From positions 930,001 to 994,000 of the forward strand of contig SOPS01000001.1 of the NCBI GenBank assembly GCA_005239175.1: a stretch of DNA of 64,000 nt, written 5' to 3'. The notes beneath the pieces are model-generated. The model was not told where the DNA came from, did not search any database, and saw nothing but the letters and a program-made list of their open reading frames with translations. Every line of letters begins with the position of its first letter. Position 1 is the first letter of the stretch. Positions 18,043 through 28,992 of the stretch are shown one piece after another. The position numbers and the translations under genes were made by a program. This DNA is from a halophilic archaeon SHRA6. Lineage in GTDB: Archaea; Halobacteriota; Halobacteria; Halobacteriales; Haloferacaceae.

Positions 18043-20811
18043 CTACGCGTCGAGGAGCCGGGCGAGCACGTCCGCAGCGCTGTCAAGCGCGTCATCAAGC
18101 GCGTCGACGTCCGGCCCGCCCCCTTGTGCGAAGTCTGGGGGGCCACCACCGCCGCCGCCAACCATCCCAGCGAGTTGGCTGACGACTTCACCGGCGTTGA
18201 TCGCAGAGTCTTCGGGCGCACCGACCACGAACTGCGCACTGCCGCCTGCCCCGGAGCCGAGCACCGCGACGGTCCCATCGTCGACGATCGCGTTTGCCAT
18301 CGCTCGCAACTCGTCTGAAACGCTGTCGACGCGCCGAATAACGACCGGAGTACCGTTGATTGTTACCTCGTCGTCGTCGCTTGCGGCGCGGGCGGCCGCG
18401 AGCTCTTCGGTGAGTCGATCGATCTCCTTGCCCCGAGCTTTCCACTCGGTGAAAAAGCGCTCGGCAGTCTCTGGGACGTCGAGCGGATCGACGTCCAACA
18501 CGTCCGCAGCGTCGTAGAGCGCGTCTTCGGTTCGCTGGGTGGTTTCGATCGCTGCATCCCCAGCTGCGAAGACGATCCGTTCAACACCGTCCTGGACGGG
18601 CTCTGTCTTCAGGATCTTGATCGCGCCAATATCGCCGGTCCGATCGACGTGAGTTCCACCGCAGGCCTGGACATCGTCACCGACGTGGATCAGCCGAATG
18701 TTCGTTCCCGGCGGGATACCACCCTGATAGAGGTCAAATCCGTATTCAGCTTCGGCGTCGTTTCTGTGGGGCCACTCTTGACTGACAGACAGGTTCTCGC
18801 GGACGAGTCGGTTGGCGACCGCCTCGATTTCTGTTACTTCCTCGCGGGAGATCCGATCGTAGTGGCGCACGTCGAGCCGCGAGCTGGTCGTGCCCTTCTG
18901 TGCGCCGGCCTGTCTGATGTGTTCGCCGAGCACCTGTCGGGCCGCGTAGCCGATGATGTGCGTCGCAGTATGGTGTCGCATGAGCCGGCGGCGACGATCG
19001 CTGTCTACGTACCCGTGAACAAACTCGCCGGTTCCGGGGTTGCGATCGGTTCGGTGGAGGATCACGCCGTCGACGATCTGGACGTCGGTTACCTCTGCGG
19101 TGAGGTCGTCGGTGACAAGTGTCCCGTGATCGGCCGGTTGCCCACCGCCTTCGGGGTAGAACATCGTCTGGTCGAGCACCACATCGTAGCCGTCCGCACG
19201 CTCGAAGACGTCGAGTACGACGGCCTCGAACTCCGTGCGCTGTTGGTTGTCGTAGTACAGCTTCTCCGTCTCGGGGAGATCTGCGACGCGATCGTCTTCC
19301 TCGGTCCGGCTTGCGGCACCGCTGGCGTCGTCGTGTCTGGCCGCCACGAGCGAATGGAAGTCGTCGGGAATCTCGACGGTGGCACCCCGCTCTTCGGCGA
19401 TCTCTTCGACCATATCCGGCTGGATACCGTGAGAGTCGTACAGTTCGATCAGTTCGTCGAGCGGAATCGCCTCGCCGCTTGCGGCGTACTCGTCGGCCAG
19501 CGCTTCGACCTTTCGGCCGCCGCGTTCGAGGGTCTTTTCGTACTTTTGGACCTCGCTTCGGACGATTTCGCGGATCGTATCGCGGTTCTCGTACCCGAGG
19601 CGCTCGGCCTGCATATCGACCAGTTCGTCGAGCGGCGCGTCGACTCCGACGCTCTCGACGAGCCGTTTTGTCCGCCGAAGCACCATCCGCGCGAGGTAGC
19701 CCGTCGAGACGTTCGAGGGGACGATGCCATCGCCGAACATGTACGCGAGCGTCCGGCAGTGGTCGGCGATCGCGTAGATGTCTTCGAGCGGCTGCATCAG
19801 CGCTTCGAGTTCGTCGACCGGCACGTCGAGCTTCTCGGCGATGTCGCCGCGGGCAGACTCCATGTCCTCTGCCTCGTCAATGTCCATCCGCCCGGCGAGC
19901 TTGGCGGCGCGATGGATGAGTTGCTCTTCCTCGTCGGTGTGTTCGATTCCAGCGTGATTTTTGAGGAATCCGATCGTCTCGGGATAGACGGCCTCGTACA
20001 CGGTCGGCGTTCCCTGGCTCATCCAGGTCCACCGTTCGAGCCCGTAGCCGGTGTCGACGATGTAGGTGTCCATGTACGAGTAGCGGTTGCCGTCTTTCAT
20101 CTCGTACTCGCCGTCGGGGTCCTGTTCCATGCACATGAAGACGAGGGTGGCGAGTTCCGCGCCGCGGTAGATGACCTCGATCGCCGGCCCGGCGTTGCCG
20201 CCGCCGACCCACGGATCTTCGATGTAGGTGATCTCTTCGAGATCCGCCCCGAGCGATTCGAACAGGCCGTCACAGTAGCGAACCGTCTCGCTCTTCCAGT
20301 ACACCTCGCCCTCGTAGGCGTACTCTTCCTCTGCGTCCTCACGAACGTTGAACGCGTGGTGGGCCATCATTTCGAAGGCCATCGTGTGGCGGCCGGTTTT
20401 CCCGACGTTGTCAATGTCCTGCATCCGGATACACGGCTGGGAGATCGCAAGCGGGTTCGCCGGCGGTGGTGTCTGCCCGGAGGTGACCAGCGGCTGGAAG
20501 TCGTAAATTGACGCCTGCGTCAACAACACGTCGTCGCGCCAGCGGTTCGCCGCGACCGGGTAGGGTTCGATCCGAGTGTGATCGTTGGCTTCGAAATACG
20601 AGAGGAACGCCTCGCGCATCTCGGTGAGCGAGAACGACTCGTCGAAGCCCGGGTTGTCGATGAAACTGTAGTCCTCACAGGGTGGTTCTCCACAGAGCTC
20701 GCGATCGTGATCACGAGTCCAAAAATGCGCTCCACAGGAGGAACACTCCTTTCGTTCGAAGCCTTCCTCCGCGAAGTACTCGAGGCGATATTCCTCCTCT
20801 AACGTGCTCAT
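18043..20811 (-). CDS. alaS: Alanyl-tRNA synthetase
   Basis: 922 residues, full length. It contains the archaeal N-terminal zinc element ([15 protein letters not shown]...CGEPPC), the class II catalytic core ([36 protein letters not shown]), the HHTATHI editing motif with [10 protein letters not shown], and a C-terminal DHHA1-like glycine-rich segment before the end. It charges tRNA-Ala and removes misacylated Ser or Gly. The start at ATG 20811 gives the conserved [16 protein letters not shown] 20829 adds six residues. It is divergent from the histidine kinase gene. Confidence 0.97.
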   Translation of the reverse strand: MSTLEEEYRLEYFAEEGFERKECSSCGAHFWTRDHDRELCGEPPCEDYSFIDNPGFDESFSLTEMREAFLSYFEANDHTRIEPYPVAANRWRDDVLLTQASIYDFQPLVTSGQTPPPANPLAISQPCIRMQDIDNVGKTGRHTMAFEMMAHHAFNVREDAEEEYAYEGEVYWKSETVRYCDGLFESLGADLEEITYIEDPWVGGGNAGPAIEVIYRGAELATLVFMCMEQDPDGEYEMKDGNRYSYMDTYIVDTGYGLERWTWMSQGTPTVYEAVYPETIGFLKNHAGIEHTDEEEQLIHRAAKLAGRMDIDEAEDMESARGDIAEKLDVPVDELEALMQPLEDIYAIADHCRTLAYMFGDGIVPSNVSTGYLARMVLRRTKRLVESVGVDAPLDELVDMQAERLGYENRDTIREIVRSEVQKYEKTLERGGRKVEALADEYAASGEAIPLDELIELYDSHGIQPDMVEEIAEERGATVEIPDDFHSLVAARHDDASGAASRTEEDDRVADLPETEKLYYDNQQRTEFEAVVLDVFERADGYDVVLDQTMFYPEGGGQPADHGTLVTDDLTAEVTDVQIVDGVILHRTDRNPGTGEFVHGYVDSDRRRRLMRHHTATHIIGYAARQVLGEHIRQAGAQKGTTSSRLDVRHYDRISREEVTEIEAVANRLVRENLSVSQEWPHRNDAEAEYGFDLYQGGIPPGTNIRLIHVGDDVQACGGTHVDRTGDIGAIKILKTEPVQDGVERIVFAAGDAAIETTQRTEDALYDAADVLDVDPLDVPETAERFFTEWKARGKEIDRLTEELAAARAASDDDEVTINGTPVVIRRVDSVSDELRAMANAIVDDGTVAVLGSGAGGSAQFVVGAPEDSAINAGEVVSQLAGMVGGGGGGPPDFAQGGGPDVDALDDALDSAADVLARLLDA

Positions 20812-20994
20812 TATCTCTTTTTGGCTCATGAGCGTGCAAAGAACTTTCGAGGTGGCGGTCACCGTGTTCGAGGTGACGATCTGGCTGAATCTGTCGATCG
20901 ACACTTCGTGGAGGACCCGATTCTCAACATTGTGAAAGCGGACGAAACGATTATAACCGTTCTTCACATCGGTCACTTCAGTAAGAGCTCCTAC

Positions 20995-23289
20995 ATGTCC
21001 GATCGCACCAAGCGCGTGCTTCTCGTCGCGTCGGAGGCTGCCGAGCGGCATCTCAAAACGCACCTCGCGCAGCGCTACGGAGTGGTGACGGCTGCCCAGC
21101 CGATCGACCGATCGACGCTCGTCCGCGTTGACTGTGTTGTCACCACCGAACTGATCGAGACAGATATCGAGACACCGATCGTGTACTGTGCGGACACCGA
21201 CCCGACCGACATTGATCGCAAATACCGCATTGACGGATTCACGCGGCTAGACAACCCCACTGCCATCGTCGACCAGGTCGCGATCGCGATCCGAAACAAT
21301 CGTCCAGAGCGGTCTCGGATTGGTGCACTCCACGAGACAGCGACGGAACTCGTTGCGGCACAATCCCGCGAGGAGTTGTTCGAGCGAACCGCACGGGTCG
21401 CAAAGCAGGTACTTGCGTTCGAGCAGTGTTTTCTCGCGATTGTTGAAGACGACCAGTTCGTCCCGAAGATCACCACACACAGAGACGAAGCGCCACAACC
21501 GCTCGACTATGGAACGATGGGCAAAACGTTTCAGACGGGTGAATCGACGATCGTACGCGATTTTACAGCAGACACCGAGGCGAATCCGACACATGAAACG
21601 TACCGATCGGGAATCAGCGTCCCGATCGGCGAGTTCGGCGTATTTCAGGTGATCTCGACCGAACCGGACGCGTTCACCGAATGGGATCTCGAGCTGACTG
21701 AACTGCTTGTCGGATACGTGACCGCGACGCTATCGCGGATCGAGTCGGAGGACGCACTCCGTGAAAGCCGCTTTCGAATCGAGCGGCTCCAAAGCGGCGC
21801 CGCCGACCTAGCGACGATCGTCGACGAGGCGACTGCCTTCGAGAAGATGGCCGAAATTGCCGAAGAGATCCTCTCGCTCGATCGTTGTGCAGTGATGCGC
21901 GTGGAAGATGAGTACCTTGTTCCCGCCGCCTACTCCTCTAACGCCGAACCTGACGACGCACGGCGGATGCACGTTAGCGAGGGGCTCGCCGGGTGGACCT
22001 ACCGGACCGGACAATCGAAGATCGTCGAAAACGTCTCCGAGTCCAAAGAGTCCGAACCAGCCAAAGACGAGTATCGTTCCGGCCTGAGTGTCCCGATCGG
22101 TGAGTTTGGTGTGTTCCAGGCGGTCTCGACCAGCACGGCCGATTTCGATCAGCGTGATCTCGAGCTCACAGAGTTGCTCGCGATGCACGTCCGCGAGACG
22201 ATCGAGCGGATCGTCACAGAGCGAAAGCGAAACGCCGAACGCGACCGGCTCGCGGCGTTGTTCGAGAATATCCCGGACGCAGCCATCGCGTTCGAGTTCG
22301 TCGACGGCGAGCCGATCGTTCGGCGAACAAACGCGGCGTTCGAGGAGACCTTCGGCTATCCAGAGTCGACGGTCCGCGGCGAGAGCATCGACGACTACGT
22401 CTTGCCGGCCGACGGGCAGGCAGACCACGACGAGGCCGATCGATTCAATCAGAAACTGCAGTCTGGCGAGAGCGTCAAAGCCGCGGTGACTCGCCAGACC
22501 GCCGATGGGCTAGGATACTTTTTGTTGCACGTGATCCCGCTGCAGTTGGGTGAGGCAAACGTCAGCGGCTACGCAATATACACCGATATCACGGAACAAA
22601 AACAGCGCGAGGAGGAGCTTCGGACGCAGAACGAACGGCTTGACGAGTTCGCTGGGATCGTCAGCCACGACCTCCGCAACCCGATCAACGTCGCCAGCGG
22701 CTACATCGACTTGGCACTCACCACCGGCGAAACTGACCATCTCACCCGGGCTGCCGAAGCGATCGACCGGATGGATTCGCTTGTCTCTGACCTGTTGTTG
22801 CTCGCGCGAAAGGGTTCTGCGATTAACGAGACCATTCCGGTCGACTTAGAGACGATTACACGGCGGGCGTGGGCAAACGTGGAGACAGCGGAGGCGACGC
22901 TCTCGGTGGCAGATTCGATCGAATTTGACGCCGACCCCGGCCGGATCACCGAGCTTTTTGAGAATCTCGTTCGCAACAGCGTGGAACACGGTTCCACGGG
23001 CAGTCGGGCTCCGCCCGGCGACGCAATCGAACACGCGGGGGCAACTGTCACGGTGACTGTCGGCTCGCTGCCGGATAAAGACGGATTTTTTTTCGAGGAT
23101 GATGGTCCTGGGATCGATCCCGAACTGCGCTCGAAGGTGTTCGAAACGGGATACACGACCGATAACGACGGGACTGGGCTTGGATTGGCGATCATAAAAC
23201 GGATTGCTGACGCCCACGGGTGGGACGTGACGATCACCGAAGGCGACGACGGCGGCGCGCGGTTTGTGTTTCGGTTCGACGATCGGTGA
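20995..23289 (+). CDS. Sensor histidine kinase: GAF-GAF-PAS-HisKA-HATPase
   Basis: 764 residues, soluble. The first 100 residues look receiver-like but lack a clear acceptor Asp. Two GAF domains follow (about 105-250 and 265-405), each ending with nearly the same segment, [17 protein letters not shown], showing internal duplication. A PAS domain (about 412-530) precedes HisKA with the phospho-acceptor His558 in VSHDLRNP. The ATP-binding domain has [22 protein letters not shown] and GTGLGLAI. Ligand and partner are unknown; no receiver gene adjoins. A TTATAA box near 20951 precedes ATG 20995 by about 45 bases. The last four codons are the first copy of a tandem repeat. Confidence 0.92.
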   Translation: MSDRTKRVLLVASEAAERHLKTHLAQRYGVVTAAQPIDRSTLVRVDCVVTTELIETDIETPIVYCADTDPTDIDRKYRIDGFTRLDNPTAIVDQVAIAIRNNRPERSRIGALHETATELVAAQSREELFERTARVAKQVLAFEQCFLAIVEDDQFVPKITTHRDEAPQPLDYGTMGKTFQTGESTIVRDFTADTEANPTHETYRSGISVPIGEFGVFQVISTEPDAFTEWDLELTELLVGYVTATLSRIESEDALRESRFRIERLQSGAADLATIVDEATAFEKMAEIAEEILSLDRCAVMRVEDEYLVPAAYSSNAEPDDARRMHVSEGLAGWTYRTGQSKIVENVSESKESEPAKDEYRSGLSVPIGEFGVFQAVSTSTADFDQRDLELTELLAMHVRETIERIVTERKRNAERDRLAALFENIPDAAIAFEFVDGEPIVRRTNAAFEETFGYPESTVRGESIDDYVLPADGQADHDEADRFNQKLQSGESVKAAVTRQTADGLGYFLLHVIPLQLGEANVSGYAIYTDITEQKQREEELRTQNERLDEFAGIVSHDLRNPINVASGYIDLALTTGETDHLTRAAEAIDRMDSLVSDLLLLARKGSAINETIPVDLETITRRAWANVETAEATLSVADSIEFDADPGRITELFENLVRNSVEHGSTGSRAPPGDAIEHAGATVTVTVGSLPDKDGFFFEDDGPGIDPELRSKVFETGYTTDNDGTGLGLAIIKRIADAHGWDVTITEGDDGGARFVFRFDDR

Positions 23290-23396
23290 GTGAGTTTCTC
23301 TGACGATCGGTGAGTGAGTTTCTCTGACGATCGGTGAGTGAGTTTCTCTGACGATCGGTGAGTGAGTTTCTCTGACGATCGGTGAGTGAGTTTCTC
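23278..23396. repeat. Five tandem 24-bp units starting in the kinase stop region
   Basis: Five copies of a 24-bp unit beginning GACGATCGGTGAGTGAG; the last copy differs only in its final base. Copy one encodes the last residues and stop (Asp-Asp-Arg-TGA) of the histidine kinase; every later copy keeps the same three codons and TGA in register, since 24 is a multiple of three. The array fills the whole gap to the convergent threonine aldolase stop. Confidence 0.95.
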
Positions 23397-23400
23397 GAAT

Positions 23401-24426
23401 CTACGCGCTCGCAAGCGCGGTTTCGATCCGATCGACCGCCGTCTCGATATCCGCGCGATCGACATCCCAGTTTGTACAAAACCGCGTGGTGTACTCGCTG
23501 AACGCGCCACCCAGCACGTCGACGTCCCCGCAGCGATCGACAAATTCCTCGGCGGGCAGCCCTGCCTCACTGCTGTCGACGACAACGATGTTCGTCTCCG
23601 GGTCGGGAACCGAGAGACCGTCGATCGCGTCGAGTCCTGCTGCCAGTGCTGACGCGTTGTCGTGATCGGTTGCGAGGCGATCGACGTTCTCGAGCGCAAG
23701 CAGGCCGGGTGCAGCGATCATGCCAGCCTGCCGCATCCCGCCGCCGAGCAGCTTGCGGATCCGTCGTGCGTCGTCGATGAACGCCGACGAGCCGGCGAGA
23801 ATCGAGCCAACCGGCGCGCCGAGGCCCTTCGAGAGACAGAACATAACCGAATCGACCGAGTCGACCAGCGCTGATGCAGGTGTATCGAGCGCCACGGCGG
23901 CGTTGAAAAGCCGCGCGCCGTCGAGGTGAACGGGCACGCCGAGATCGTGGGCTGCGTCTGCAGCGGCATCAATGTGGGCTTTTTCGACGGCGATCCCGCC
24001 GCGGTAGTTGTGGGTATTTTCGAGCGTGAGCAGTCCCGTGCCCGGCCGGTGGAGATCCTCGGCGACGTAGTTTTCACGGATCTGTGCGGGAGTTGGGACG
24101 CAACGATCGCCCGCATCCACGATGCGGGTCTGCACCTGAGAGAGCTGCGCCGCGCCCGCCACCTCCCAGCGGTAGATGTGTGCTTCCGAATCCAAGAGGA
24201 GTTCGTTGCCGCGATCGGTGTGGACCCGAACGGCGATCTGATTGCCCATCGTCCCCGAAGGAACGAAGAGCGCTGCCTCGGTGCCGACCGCTTCTGCGGC
24301 CCGACGCTCCAGTTCGTTCACCGTTGGATCGTCTCGGTAGACGTCGTCGCCGACGTCGGCGTCTCGTGCGGCCTCCCGCATGGCGTCGCTCGGTTTCGTT
24401 ACGGTGTCGCTGCGGAGATCGATCAT
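23401..24426 (-). CDS. ltaE: Low-specificity threonine aldolase
   Basis: 341 residues, full length. A PLP-dependent fold-type I enzyme that splits L-threonine or allo-threonine into glycine and acetaldehyde. It starts MIDLRSDTVTKPSDAM, a family signature, and carries GTMGNQIA, ENTHNYRGG, HLDGARLFNA (cofactor Asp and Arg) and the cofactor lysine in SKGLGAPVG. No operon partner. Its 3' end faces the tandem-repeat array of the kinase gene. Confidence 0.95.
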   Translation of the reverse strand: MIDLRSDTVTKPSDAMREAARDADVGDDVYRDDPTVNELERRAAEAVGTEAALFVPSGTMGNQIAVRVHTDRGNELLLDSEAHIYRWEVAGAAQLSQVQTRIVDAGDRCVPTPAQIRENYVAEDLHRPGTGLLTLENTHNYRGGIAVEKAHIDAAADAAHDLGVPVHLDGARLFNAAVALDTPASALVDSVDSVMFCLSKGLGAPVGSILAGSSAFIDDARRIRKLLGGGMRQAGMIAAPGLLALENVDRLATDHDNASALAAGLDAIDGLSVPDPETNIVVVDSSEAGLPAEEFVDRCGDVDVLGGAFSEYTTRFCTNWDVDRADIETAVDRIETALASA

Positions 24427-24509
24427 ACCAAACCCACTCTATCAGCGGGCAAATACCCAGCGGTCGGCGCATCGAAAAGGTTTCCTCAGCGTGCTTGCTG
24501 GTCACATGC

Positions 24510-25589
24510 ATGGACCCACGCATCCGCGACCACGCGGAAACGATCGTCGAGCACTCTGTGAGTCTTGAGGCGGGTGACAACGTTGTTATCCAACTGCCCC
24601 CCGCGGCTGAGGACCTCGCGACCGCCCTCTACGAGCTGTGCGGTGATATCGGCGCGAATCCCGTCTGGCTTGCCTACAGCGATCGGGCGTCCAGAGCCCA
24701 CCTGCTGGCAGCCGACGACTTCGAAACCCCACAACACCAGCTTGCGTTCTACGAACAGACAGACGCGTTCATTATCGCCCGTGGCGGCTCGAACGTGACC
24801 GAAACGAGCGACGTGCCTCCGGAGGCGAATGCGGCTCACCGGCGGGCGATGAAGCCGGTGCAAACCGAACGGCTCTCGAAACGGTGGTGTCTGACGCAGT
24901 TTCCGACGAGCGGACACGCCCAGCTTGCGGGCATGAGCACCGAAGCCTACGAGAACTTCGTCTGGGACGCGGTCTCGTTAGACTGGGACAAACAGCGGGC
25001 GTTCCAGGCGCAGATGGTCGAGATCCTCGATCCTGCCGACGAGGTGCGGATCACTGCTGGCGAGGAGACCGACGTGACGATGTCCGTCGCCGGCAACCAG
25101 ACGATCAACGACTACGGCGAAAAGAACCTTCCCGGCGGCGAAGTCTTCACCGCACCCGTGAAAGACAGCGTGAACGGGACCGTCTACTTCGACATGCCGC
25201 TGTACCGCTACGGCCGCGAGATCGAAGACGTCCGCGTGCGGTTCGAGGATGGGAAGGTCGTCTCTCACAGCGCCGGCCGCAACGAGGAGCTGTTGACGGG
25301 TATTTTAGACACCGACGACGGATCGCGGTTCCTCGGCGAACTCGGGATCGGGATGAATCGGGCGATCGACCAGTTCACGTACAACATGCTCTTCGATGAA
25401 AAGATGGGCGACACCGTCCACATGGCCGTCGGCGCGGCGTACCCAGAGACGGTCGGCGAGGAGAACGAACTGAACGAGTCCGCAGAACACGTCGATATGA
25501 TCGTCGACATGAGCGAGGATTCGACGATCGAGGTCGACGGCGAGGTCGTCCAGCGAAACGGGACGTTCGTGTTCGAAGACGAGTTTTGA
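24510..25589 (+). CDS. M29 aminopeptidase (aminopeptidase T / AmpS type)
   Basis: 359 residues from ATG 24510, full length for the family. M29 enzymes use a two-metal (Co or Zn) site to remove N-terminal residues from peptides. Seen: DPRIRDHAETIVEHS at the start, PNVTETSDVP-like substrate region, NLPGGEVFTAP, the Glu/His/Tyr ligands around GRNEELL, LGELGIGMNRAI, HMAVGAAYPET and a C-terminal HVDMIVDM. Divergent from threonine aldolase with 83 bases between starts. The longer open frame upstream is an antisense reading of that gene. Confidence 0.93.
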   Translation: MDPRIRDHAETIVEHSVSLEAGDNVVIQLPPAAEDLATALYELCGDIGANPVWLAYSDRASRAHLLAADDFETPQHQLAFYEQTDAFIIARGGSNVTETSDVPPEANAAHRRAMKPVQTERLSKRWCLTQFPTSGHAQLAGMSTEAYENFVWDAVSLDWDKQRAFQAQMVEILDPADEVRITAGEETDVTMSVAGNQTINDYGEKNLPGGEVFTAPVKDSVNGTVYFDMPLYRYGREIEDVRVRFEDGKVVSHSAGRNEELLTGILDTDDGSRFLGELGIGMNRAIDQFTYNMLFDEKMGDTVHMAVGAAYPETVGEENELNESAEHVDMIVDMSEDSTIEVDGEVVQRNGTFVFEDEF

Positions 25590-25638
25590 GTTGGTCGGAT
25601 TCAACTCACGATTTTGAAGGCGATCGGACAGCTATCGC

Positions 25639-25944
25639 TCAGCGACGATCGGCTGGCCCGTCGTCGTCAGTATGATGCTCGTCAGCGCTCGTATTTGATT
25701 CAGTGTCACGATCTGTACCGTAGATCGCGTCGATATCGTCGGGACCAAGTGCCATGTTTCGTCGGTGCTCTGCTTTGATCGCCTCGTCGACGCCGAACGG
25801 GTGCTCAGGGACGTCTTCGGCGCGCTCGACCGCTGCCGCTCGCTTTTCGATGTATTTCACCCCCATCCAAAAGCCGATGAGAACGAATAACAGCGAAAAA
25901 AAGAACGGCGCGACGATCGCGTACGCCGGCACGGTAAAGGACAT
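25639..25944 (-). CDS. Small single-span membrane protein
   Basis: 101 residues starting MSFTVPAYAIVAP at ATG 25944. One membrane helix near residues 8-28 (IVAPFFFSLLFVLIGFWMGV), then a charged region and a hydrophilic acidic/His tail. No recognised domain. It lies between the convergent aminopeptidase and the same-direction lrp gene; I infer no function. Confidence 0.72.
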   Translation of the reverse strand: MSFTVPAYAIVAPFFFSLLFVLIGFWMGVKYIEKRAAAVERAEDVPEHPFGVDEAIKAEHRRNMALGPDDIDAIYGTDRDTESNTSADEHHTDDDGPADRR

Positions 25945-26023
25945 ACATGTCCCTACGAAGTCACCGCAGAAATGGGTATTGTCCGGGACGCCAGGCGCTC
26001 TCCTGCGATATCTGCGCGGCAGC

Positions 26024-26482
26024 TTACTCGCGGACTTCGAGATCGAACTGCTCGTTCTCCGAGACCGCATTTAACACGACGCTCGTGTTCGATTCGCGGA
26101 TGTCGGCATCTGTGAGCAGCTCCTTGATCTGCCGGTTCATCCCATCGGTATCGGTGAACTTCCCGATCGCGATGATGTCGTAGTCGCCAGTCACCTCGTA
26201 GACGCTTATCATCTGTTTTTGTTCACGGAGCCGCTCGGTGATCTCCGGCAGCGCACTGCCTTCGACCTTCAGCTGGACGATCGCCGTCACGTCGTAGCCG
26301 AGCGCGTCGTAATCAATGATCGGCGTGTACCCGCGGACGACACCCTCTGATTCGAGATCTCGGAGGTGGTTTGAGACGGTCGTCACGGAGACATCGAGCT
26401 CCTCGCCGAGGCTCCGAAGACTCGCTCGTCCGTTACCCAACAGCGCGTTGATCAGCTTCGCATCGAGATTTTCATACGTCAT
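26024..26482 (-). CDS. lrp: Lrp/AsnC family transcription regulator
   Basis: 152 residues. N-terminal winged helix (about 4-55; [23 protein letters not shown]) and C-terminal RAM/ligand-binding ferredoxin-like domain ([22 protein letters not shown]). It is divergent from glnA, 125 bases apart, an arrangement conserved in haloarchaea where this Lrp type controls glutamine synthetase and other amino-acid genes. It probably binds within the shared spacer and represses or activates both genes; the effector is unknown. Confidence 0.93.
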   Translation of the reverse strand: MTYENLDAKLINALLGNGRASLRSLGEELDVSVTTVSNHLRDLESEGVVRGYTPIIDYDALGYDVTAIVQLKVEGSALPEITERLREQKQMISVYEVTGDYDIIAIGKFTDTDGMNRQIKELLTDADIRESNTSVVLNAVSENEQFDLEVRE

Positions 26483-26607
26483 TACACTTTGACACTCACC
26501 GAGGGGTTTAGAATTTTACGAATATCCAATTTCATTGCGCAACCGGGGTAATTGCACCAAGCGACAAGGTCTTTATACTGGCAGTTTTCGTAGTAGTTGT
26601 TCAGAAG
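26483..26607. promoter_or_regulatory. Shared lrp/glnA promoter region
   Basis: TTTATAC at 26572-26578 is a TATA box about 32 bases before the glnA ATG. On the other strand a TAAAATTC-like box lies about 28 bases before lrp. The spacer is much richer in A and T than the adjoining genes and is the natural site for Lrp control. Confidence 0.65.
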
Positions 26608-27978
26608 ATGACGGACAAAAACGTCGAACCAGATGGAGGATTGTCCACAAAAGAACAGGAAGTCGTTGACAAAATCGAGGAAGAGGGGGTCGACTTCCTC
26701 AGATTGCAGTTTACGGATATTCTCGGAACAGTTAAAAACGTCTCCGTCCCGGCCCGCCAGGCCGAGAAGGCGTTTACCGAGGGAATCTACTTCGACGGCT
26801 CCTCGATCGAGGGCTTCGTCCGCATCCAGGAGTCGGACATGCGGCTCAAACCGGATCCGGATACGTTCGCGATCTTGCCGTGGAGACAGAAAGAAGACAG
26901 TGCCGCCGCACGGCTCATCTGTGACGTGATCGACACCTCGACGGGCGAGCCGTTCGAGGGCGATCCGCGCTACGTCCTCAAGCAGGCGCTCGAACGCGCC
27001 GAGGAGATGGGATACACCGTCAACGCCGCGCCCGAACCGGAGTTCTTCCTCTTCGAGGAAGACGAAGACGGCCGTGCAACGACGAAGACTAACGACGCTG
27101 GCGGCTACTTCGATCTCGCGCCGAAGGACCTCGCACAGGACGTGCGCCGTGACATCATCTACGGGCTCGAATCGATGGGATTCGAGGTCGAAGCCAGCCA
27201 CCACGAGGTCGCCCAAGGCCAACACGAGATCAACTTCACATACGACGACGCACTCTCGACGGCCGATAACGTCGGGACGTTCCGGACGGTCGTCCGTGCG
27301 ATCGCCGCCCAGCACGGCCTGCACGCGACGTTCATGCCCAAGCCGATCGCCCGGATCAACGGGTCGGGGATGCACACCCACATGTCGCTGTTCGACGAAG
27401 ACGGAAACGTGTTCCACGACGATGACGGTCAGTTCAACCTCTCGGAGACGGCTCGATCGTTCATCGCCGGCATCCTCGAACACGCCCCGGCGATCACCGC
27501 CGTCACCAACCCGACAGTCAACAGCTACAAGCGGCTCGTTCCCGGGTACGAAGCACCAGTCTACGTCGCGTGGTCCGATCGCAACCGCTCGGCACTGATC
27601 CGCAAGCCAGCCGCCCGCGTCCCTGCGGCCAGTCGGGTCGAGGCACGGTTCCCTGATCCGTCCTGTAACCCGTACCTTGCGTTCGCCGCGCTCATCAACG
27701 CTGGTCTGGATGGAATCGAGCAGGGGCTCGACTGCGACGACCCAATCCGCGAGAACATCTACGACTTCGACGAGGCCAAACGCGAGGAGTACGGCATCAC
27801 CACGCTGCCGTCGAACCTCGGTGAGGCGATCGACGCGCTCGAGGAGGACGAGGTCGTCCTTGACGCACTCGGAGAACACATCGCCGAGAAGTTCATCGAG
27901 GCCAAGACGCACGAGTTCAGCGAGTACATCGTCGAAGTTTCTCAGTGGGAACTCGACCAGTACCTCGAAACGTTCTGA
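26608..27978 (+). CDS. glnA: Glutamine synthetase, type I
   Basis: 456 residues, full length. It joins ammonia to glutamate with ATP hydrolysis. Visible are the beta-grasp N-terminus ([13 protein letters not shown]), FDGSSIEGF, the metal site EPEFFLF, GQHEINF, the HAT-like [18 protein letters not shown], and NRSALIRKP arginine site. The segment near residue 390 lacks an obvious NLY adenylylation tyrosine, as in other haloarchaeal enzymes, so control is probably by Lrp and feedback or PII rather than adenylylation. Confidence 0.97.
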   Translation: MTDKNVEPDGGLSTKEQEVVDKIEEEGVDFLRLQFTDILGTVKNVSVPARQAEKAFTEGIYFDGSSIEGFVRIQESDMRLKPDPDTFAILPWRQKEDSAAARLICDVIDTSTGEPFEGDPRYVLKQALERAEEMGYTVNAAPEPEFFLFEEDEDGRATTKTNDAGGYFDLAPKDLAQDVRRDIIYGLESMGFEVEASHHEVAQGQHEINFTYDDALSTADNVGTFRTVVRAIAAQHGLHATFMPKPIARINGSGMHTHMSLFDEDGNVFHDDDGQFNLSETARSFIAGILEHAPAITAVTNPTVNSYKRLVPGYEAPVYVAWSDRNRSALIRKPAARVPAASRVEARFPDPSCNPYLAFAALINAGLDGIEQGLDCDDPIRENIYDFDEAKREEYGITTLPSNLGEAIDALEEDEVVLDALGEHIAEKFIEAKTHEFSEYIVEVSQWELDQYLETF

Positions 27979-28016
27979 GACGGCCTCGATACGATCGCTT
28001 CGGACTCGAACCGCGT

Positions 28017-28928
28017 TCACCCACTGATTTTTTTGCGACCACGATCGACCGCGAGCGGCGCGATCAGTATGAGAAACATGCCGAGTGCACTCGCCGCCAC
28101 GGCGACAACTACCGTTGACGCTCCGGCGTAGGCGAACGCCCACAATCCGCCAGATACAACGAGGGCCCCAAGCGCCGACAGCGGTCCGAGCGCGGGCGCG
28201 ACAATCGCGCTCACACCGTAGCGGACCCAGCCAACGACGCCGCCGATCGCCGTGCCAGCCGCGACCGACGCCTGTGTGACCTCGTCTGCGTGGCCGGTCG
28301 TTACAGCGATCGCAAGCCCGACAAACGCGGCGACCGCGCCTACGGCGAACGCGCGATCGGGACGGAGTTCTCCGTCGGCCGTTCGAGCGACGAGCCACAC
28401 AACCGCCAACAGCGTTGCACCCAGCGCAATGCCGACAACGACGTCGACGACGTAGTGAACGCCAATGAGTACCCGTGAGGTGCTCACCGCGAGGATGAGT
28501 GTGCCGGCAATCGCGGCGCGCCGACGGGCAGACCACACCCTGGCGAACAGTGCGAGGCCGCCGTAAAACAGGGTCGACGCGATCGCGTGGCCGCTCGGAA
28601 AGCCGAAGCCATCGGCGGCTGTTTCGCTGGCAACAATTTGCTCGACGATCGGAATGCCGACCGACGTGGCCGGCTCGTAAGGTGGACGAGGGAGTGCGAA
28701 GGTGGCCTTGCTGGCAACAACCATCCCGAATCCAGCGACCGCGAGAGCAACCACGATGAGCGCGACACGGCGACCGTCAGGGATTGATTTCGGATCGAAC
28801 CAGTACAAGAGCGACAAACTCACCAGGAGCAAAACAGCGTCGCCAAGCAGTGTCACGAAGACGAAGAACGCGACAATCGGGTCGGGTAGAGCGGCGACGA
28901 GTTCGGCTTCGCCGATTCCGCGGGTCAT
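28017..28928 (-). CDS. PAP2-family membrane phosphatase
   Basis: 303 residues, multi-span. The three PAP2 motifs are complete: KATFALPRPP, PSGHA and SRVLIGVHYVVDV, giving the His-Asp phosphatase site. It probably removes phosphate from a lipid such as polyprenyl pyrophosphate or phosphatidate outside the membrane. After the core come four or five more hydrophobic segments of unknown role, making the protein longer than the minimal PAP2 form. ATG 28928 gives MTRGIGEAELV. Confidence 0.92.
   Translation of the reverse strand: MTRGIGEAELVAALPDPIVAFFVFVTLLGDAVLLLVSLSLLYWFDPKSIPDGRRVALIVVALAVAGFGMVVASKATFALPRPPYEPATSVGIPIVEQIVASETAADGFGFPSGHAIASTLFYGGLALFARVWSARRRAAIAGTLILAVSTSRVLIGVHYVVDVVVGIALGATLLAVVWLVARTADGELRPDRAFAVGAVAAFVGLAIAVTTGHADEVTQASVAAGTAIGGVVGWVRYGVSAIVAPALGPLSALGALVVSGGLWAFAYAGASTVVVAVAASALGMFLILIAPLAVDRGRKKISG
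28028..28034 (+). terminator. Oligo-T run after glnA
   Basis: Seven T residues 50 bases after the glnA stop, on the glnA sense strand. They also encode lysine codons at the end of the convergent PAP2 gene, so the run may be coding chance. Confidence 0.3.
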
Positions 28929-28992
28929 AGGGGTCGAACGGGGACCGCTCAATTAACTCCGACGATCGCAGATGACGGAAGACCGCAACTGA

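Noticed and set aside
18649-20511. Open plus-strand frame of 620 codons opposite alaS
   Set aside because: Antisense shadow of alaS with no domain.
23278-23396. Possible CRISPR array
   Set aside because: Units are contiguous with no spacers and the first unit is part of a coding region.
26482-28536. Open minus-strand frame of 684 codons opposite glnA
   Set aside because: Antisense shadow; arginine-rich composition unlike halophilic proteins.
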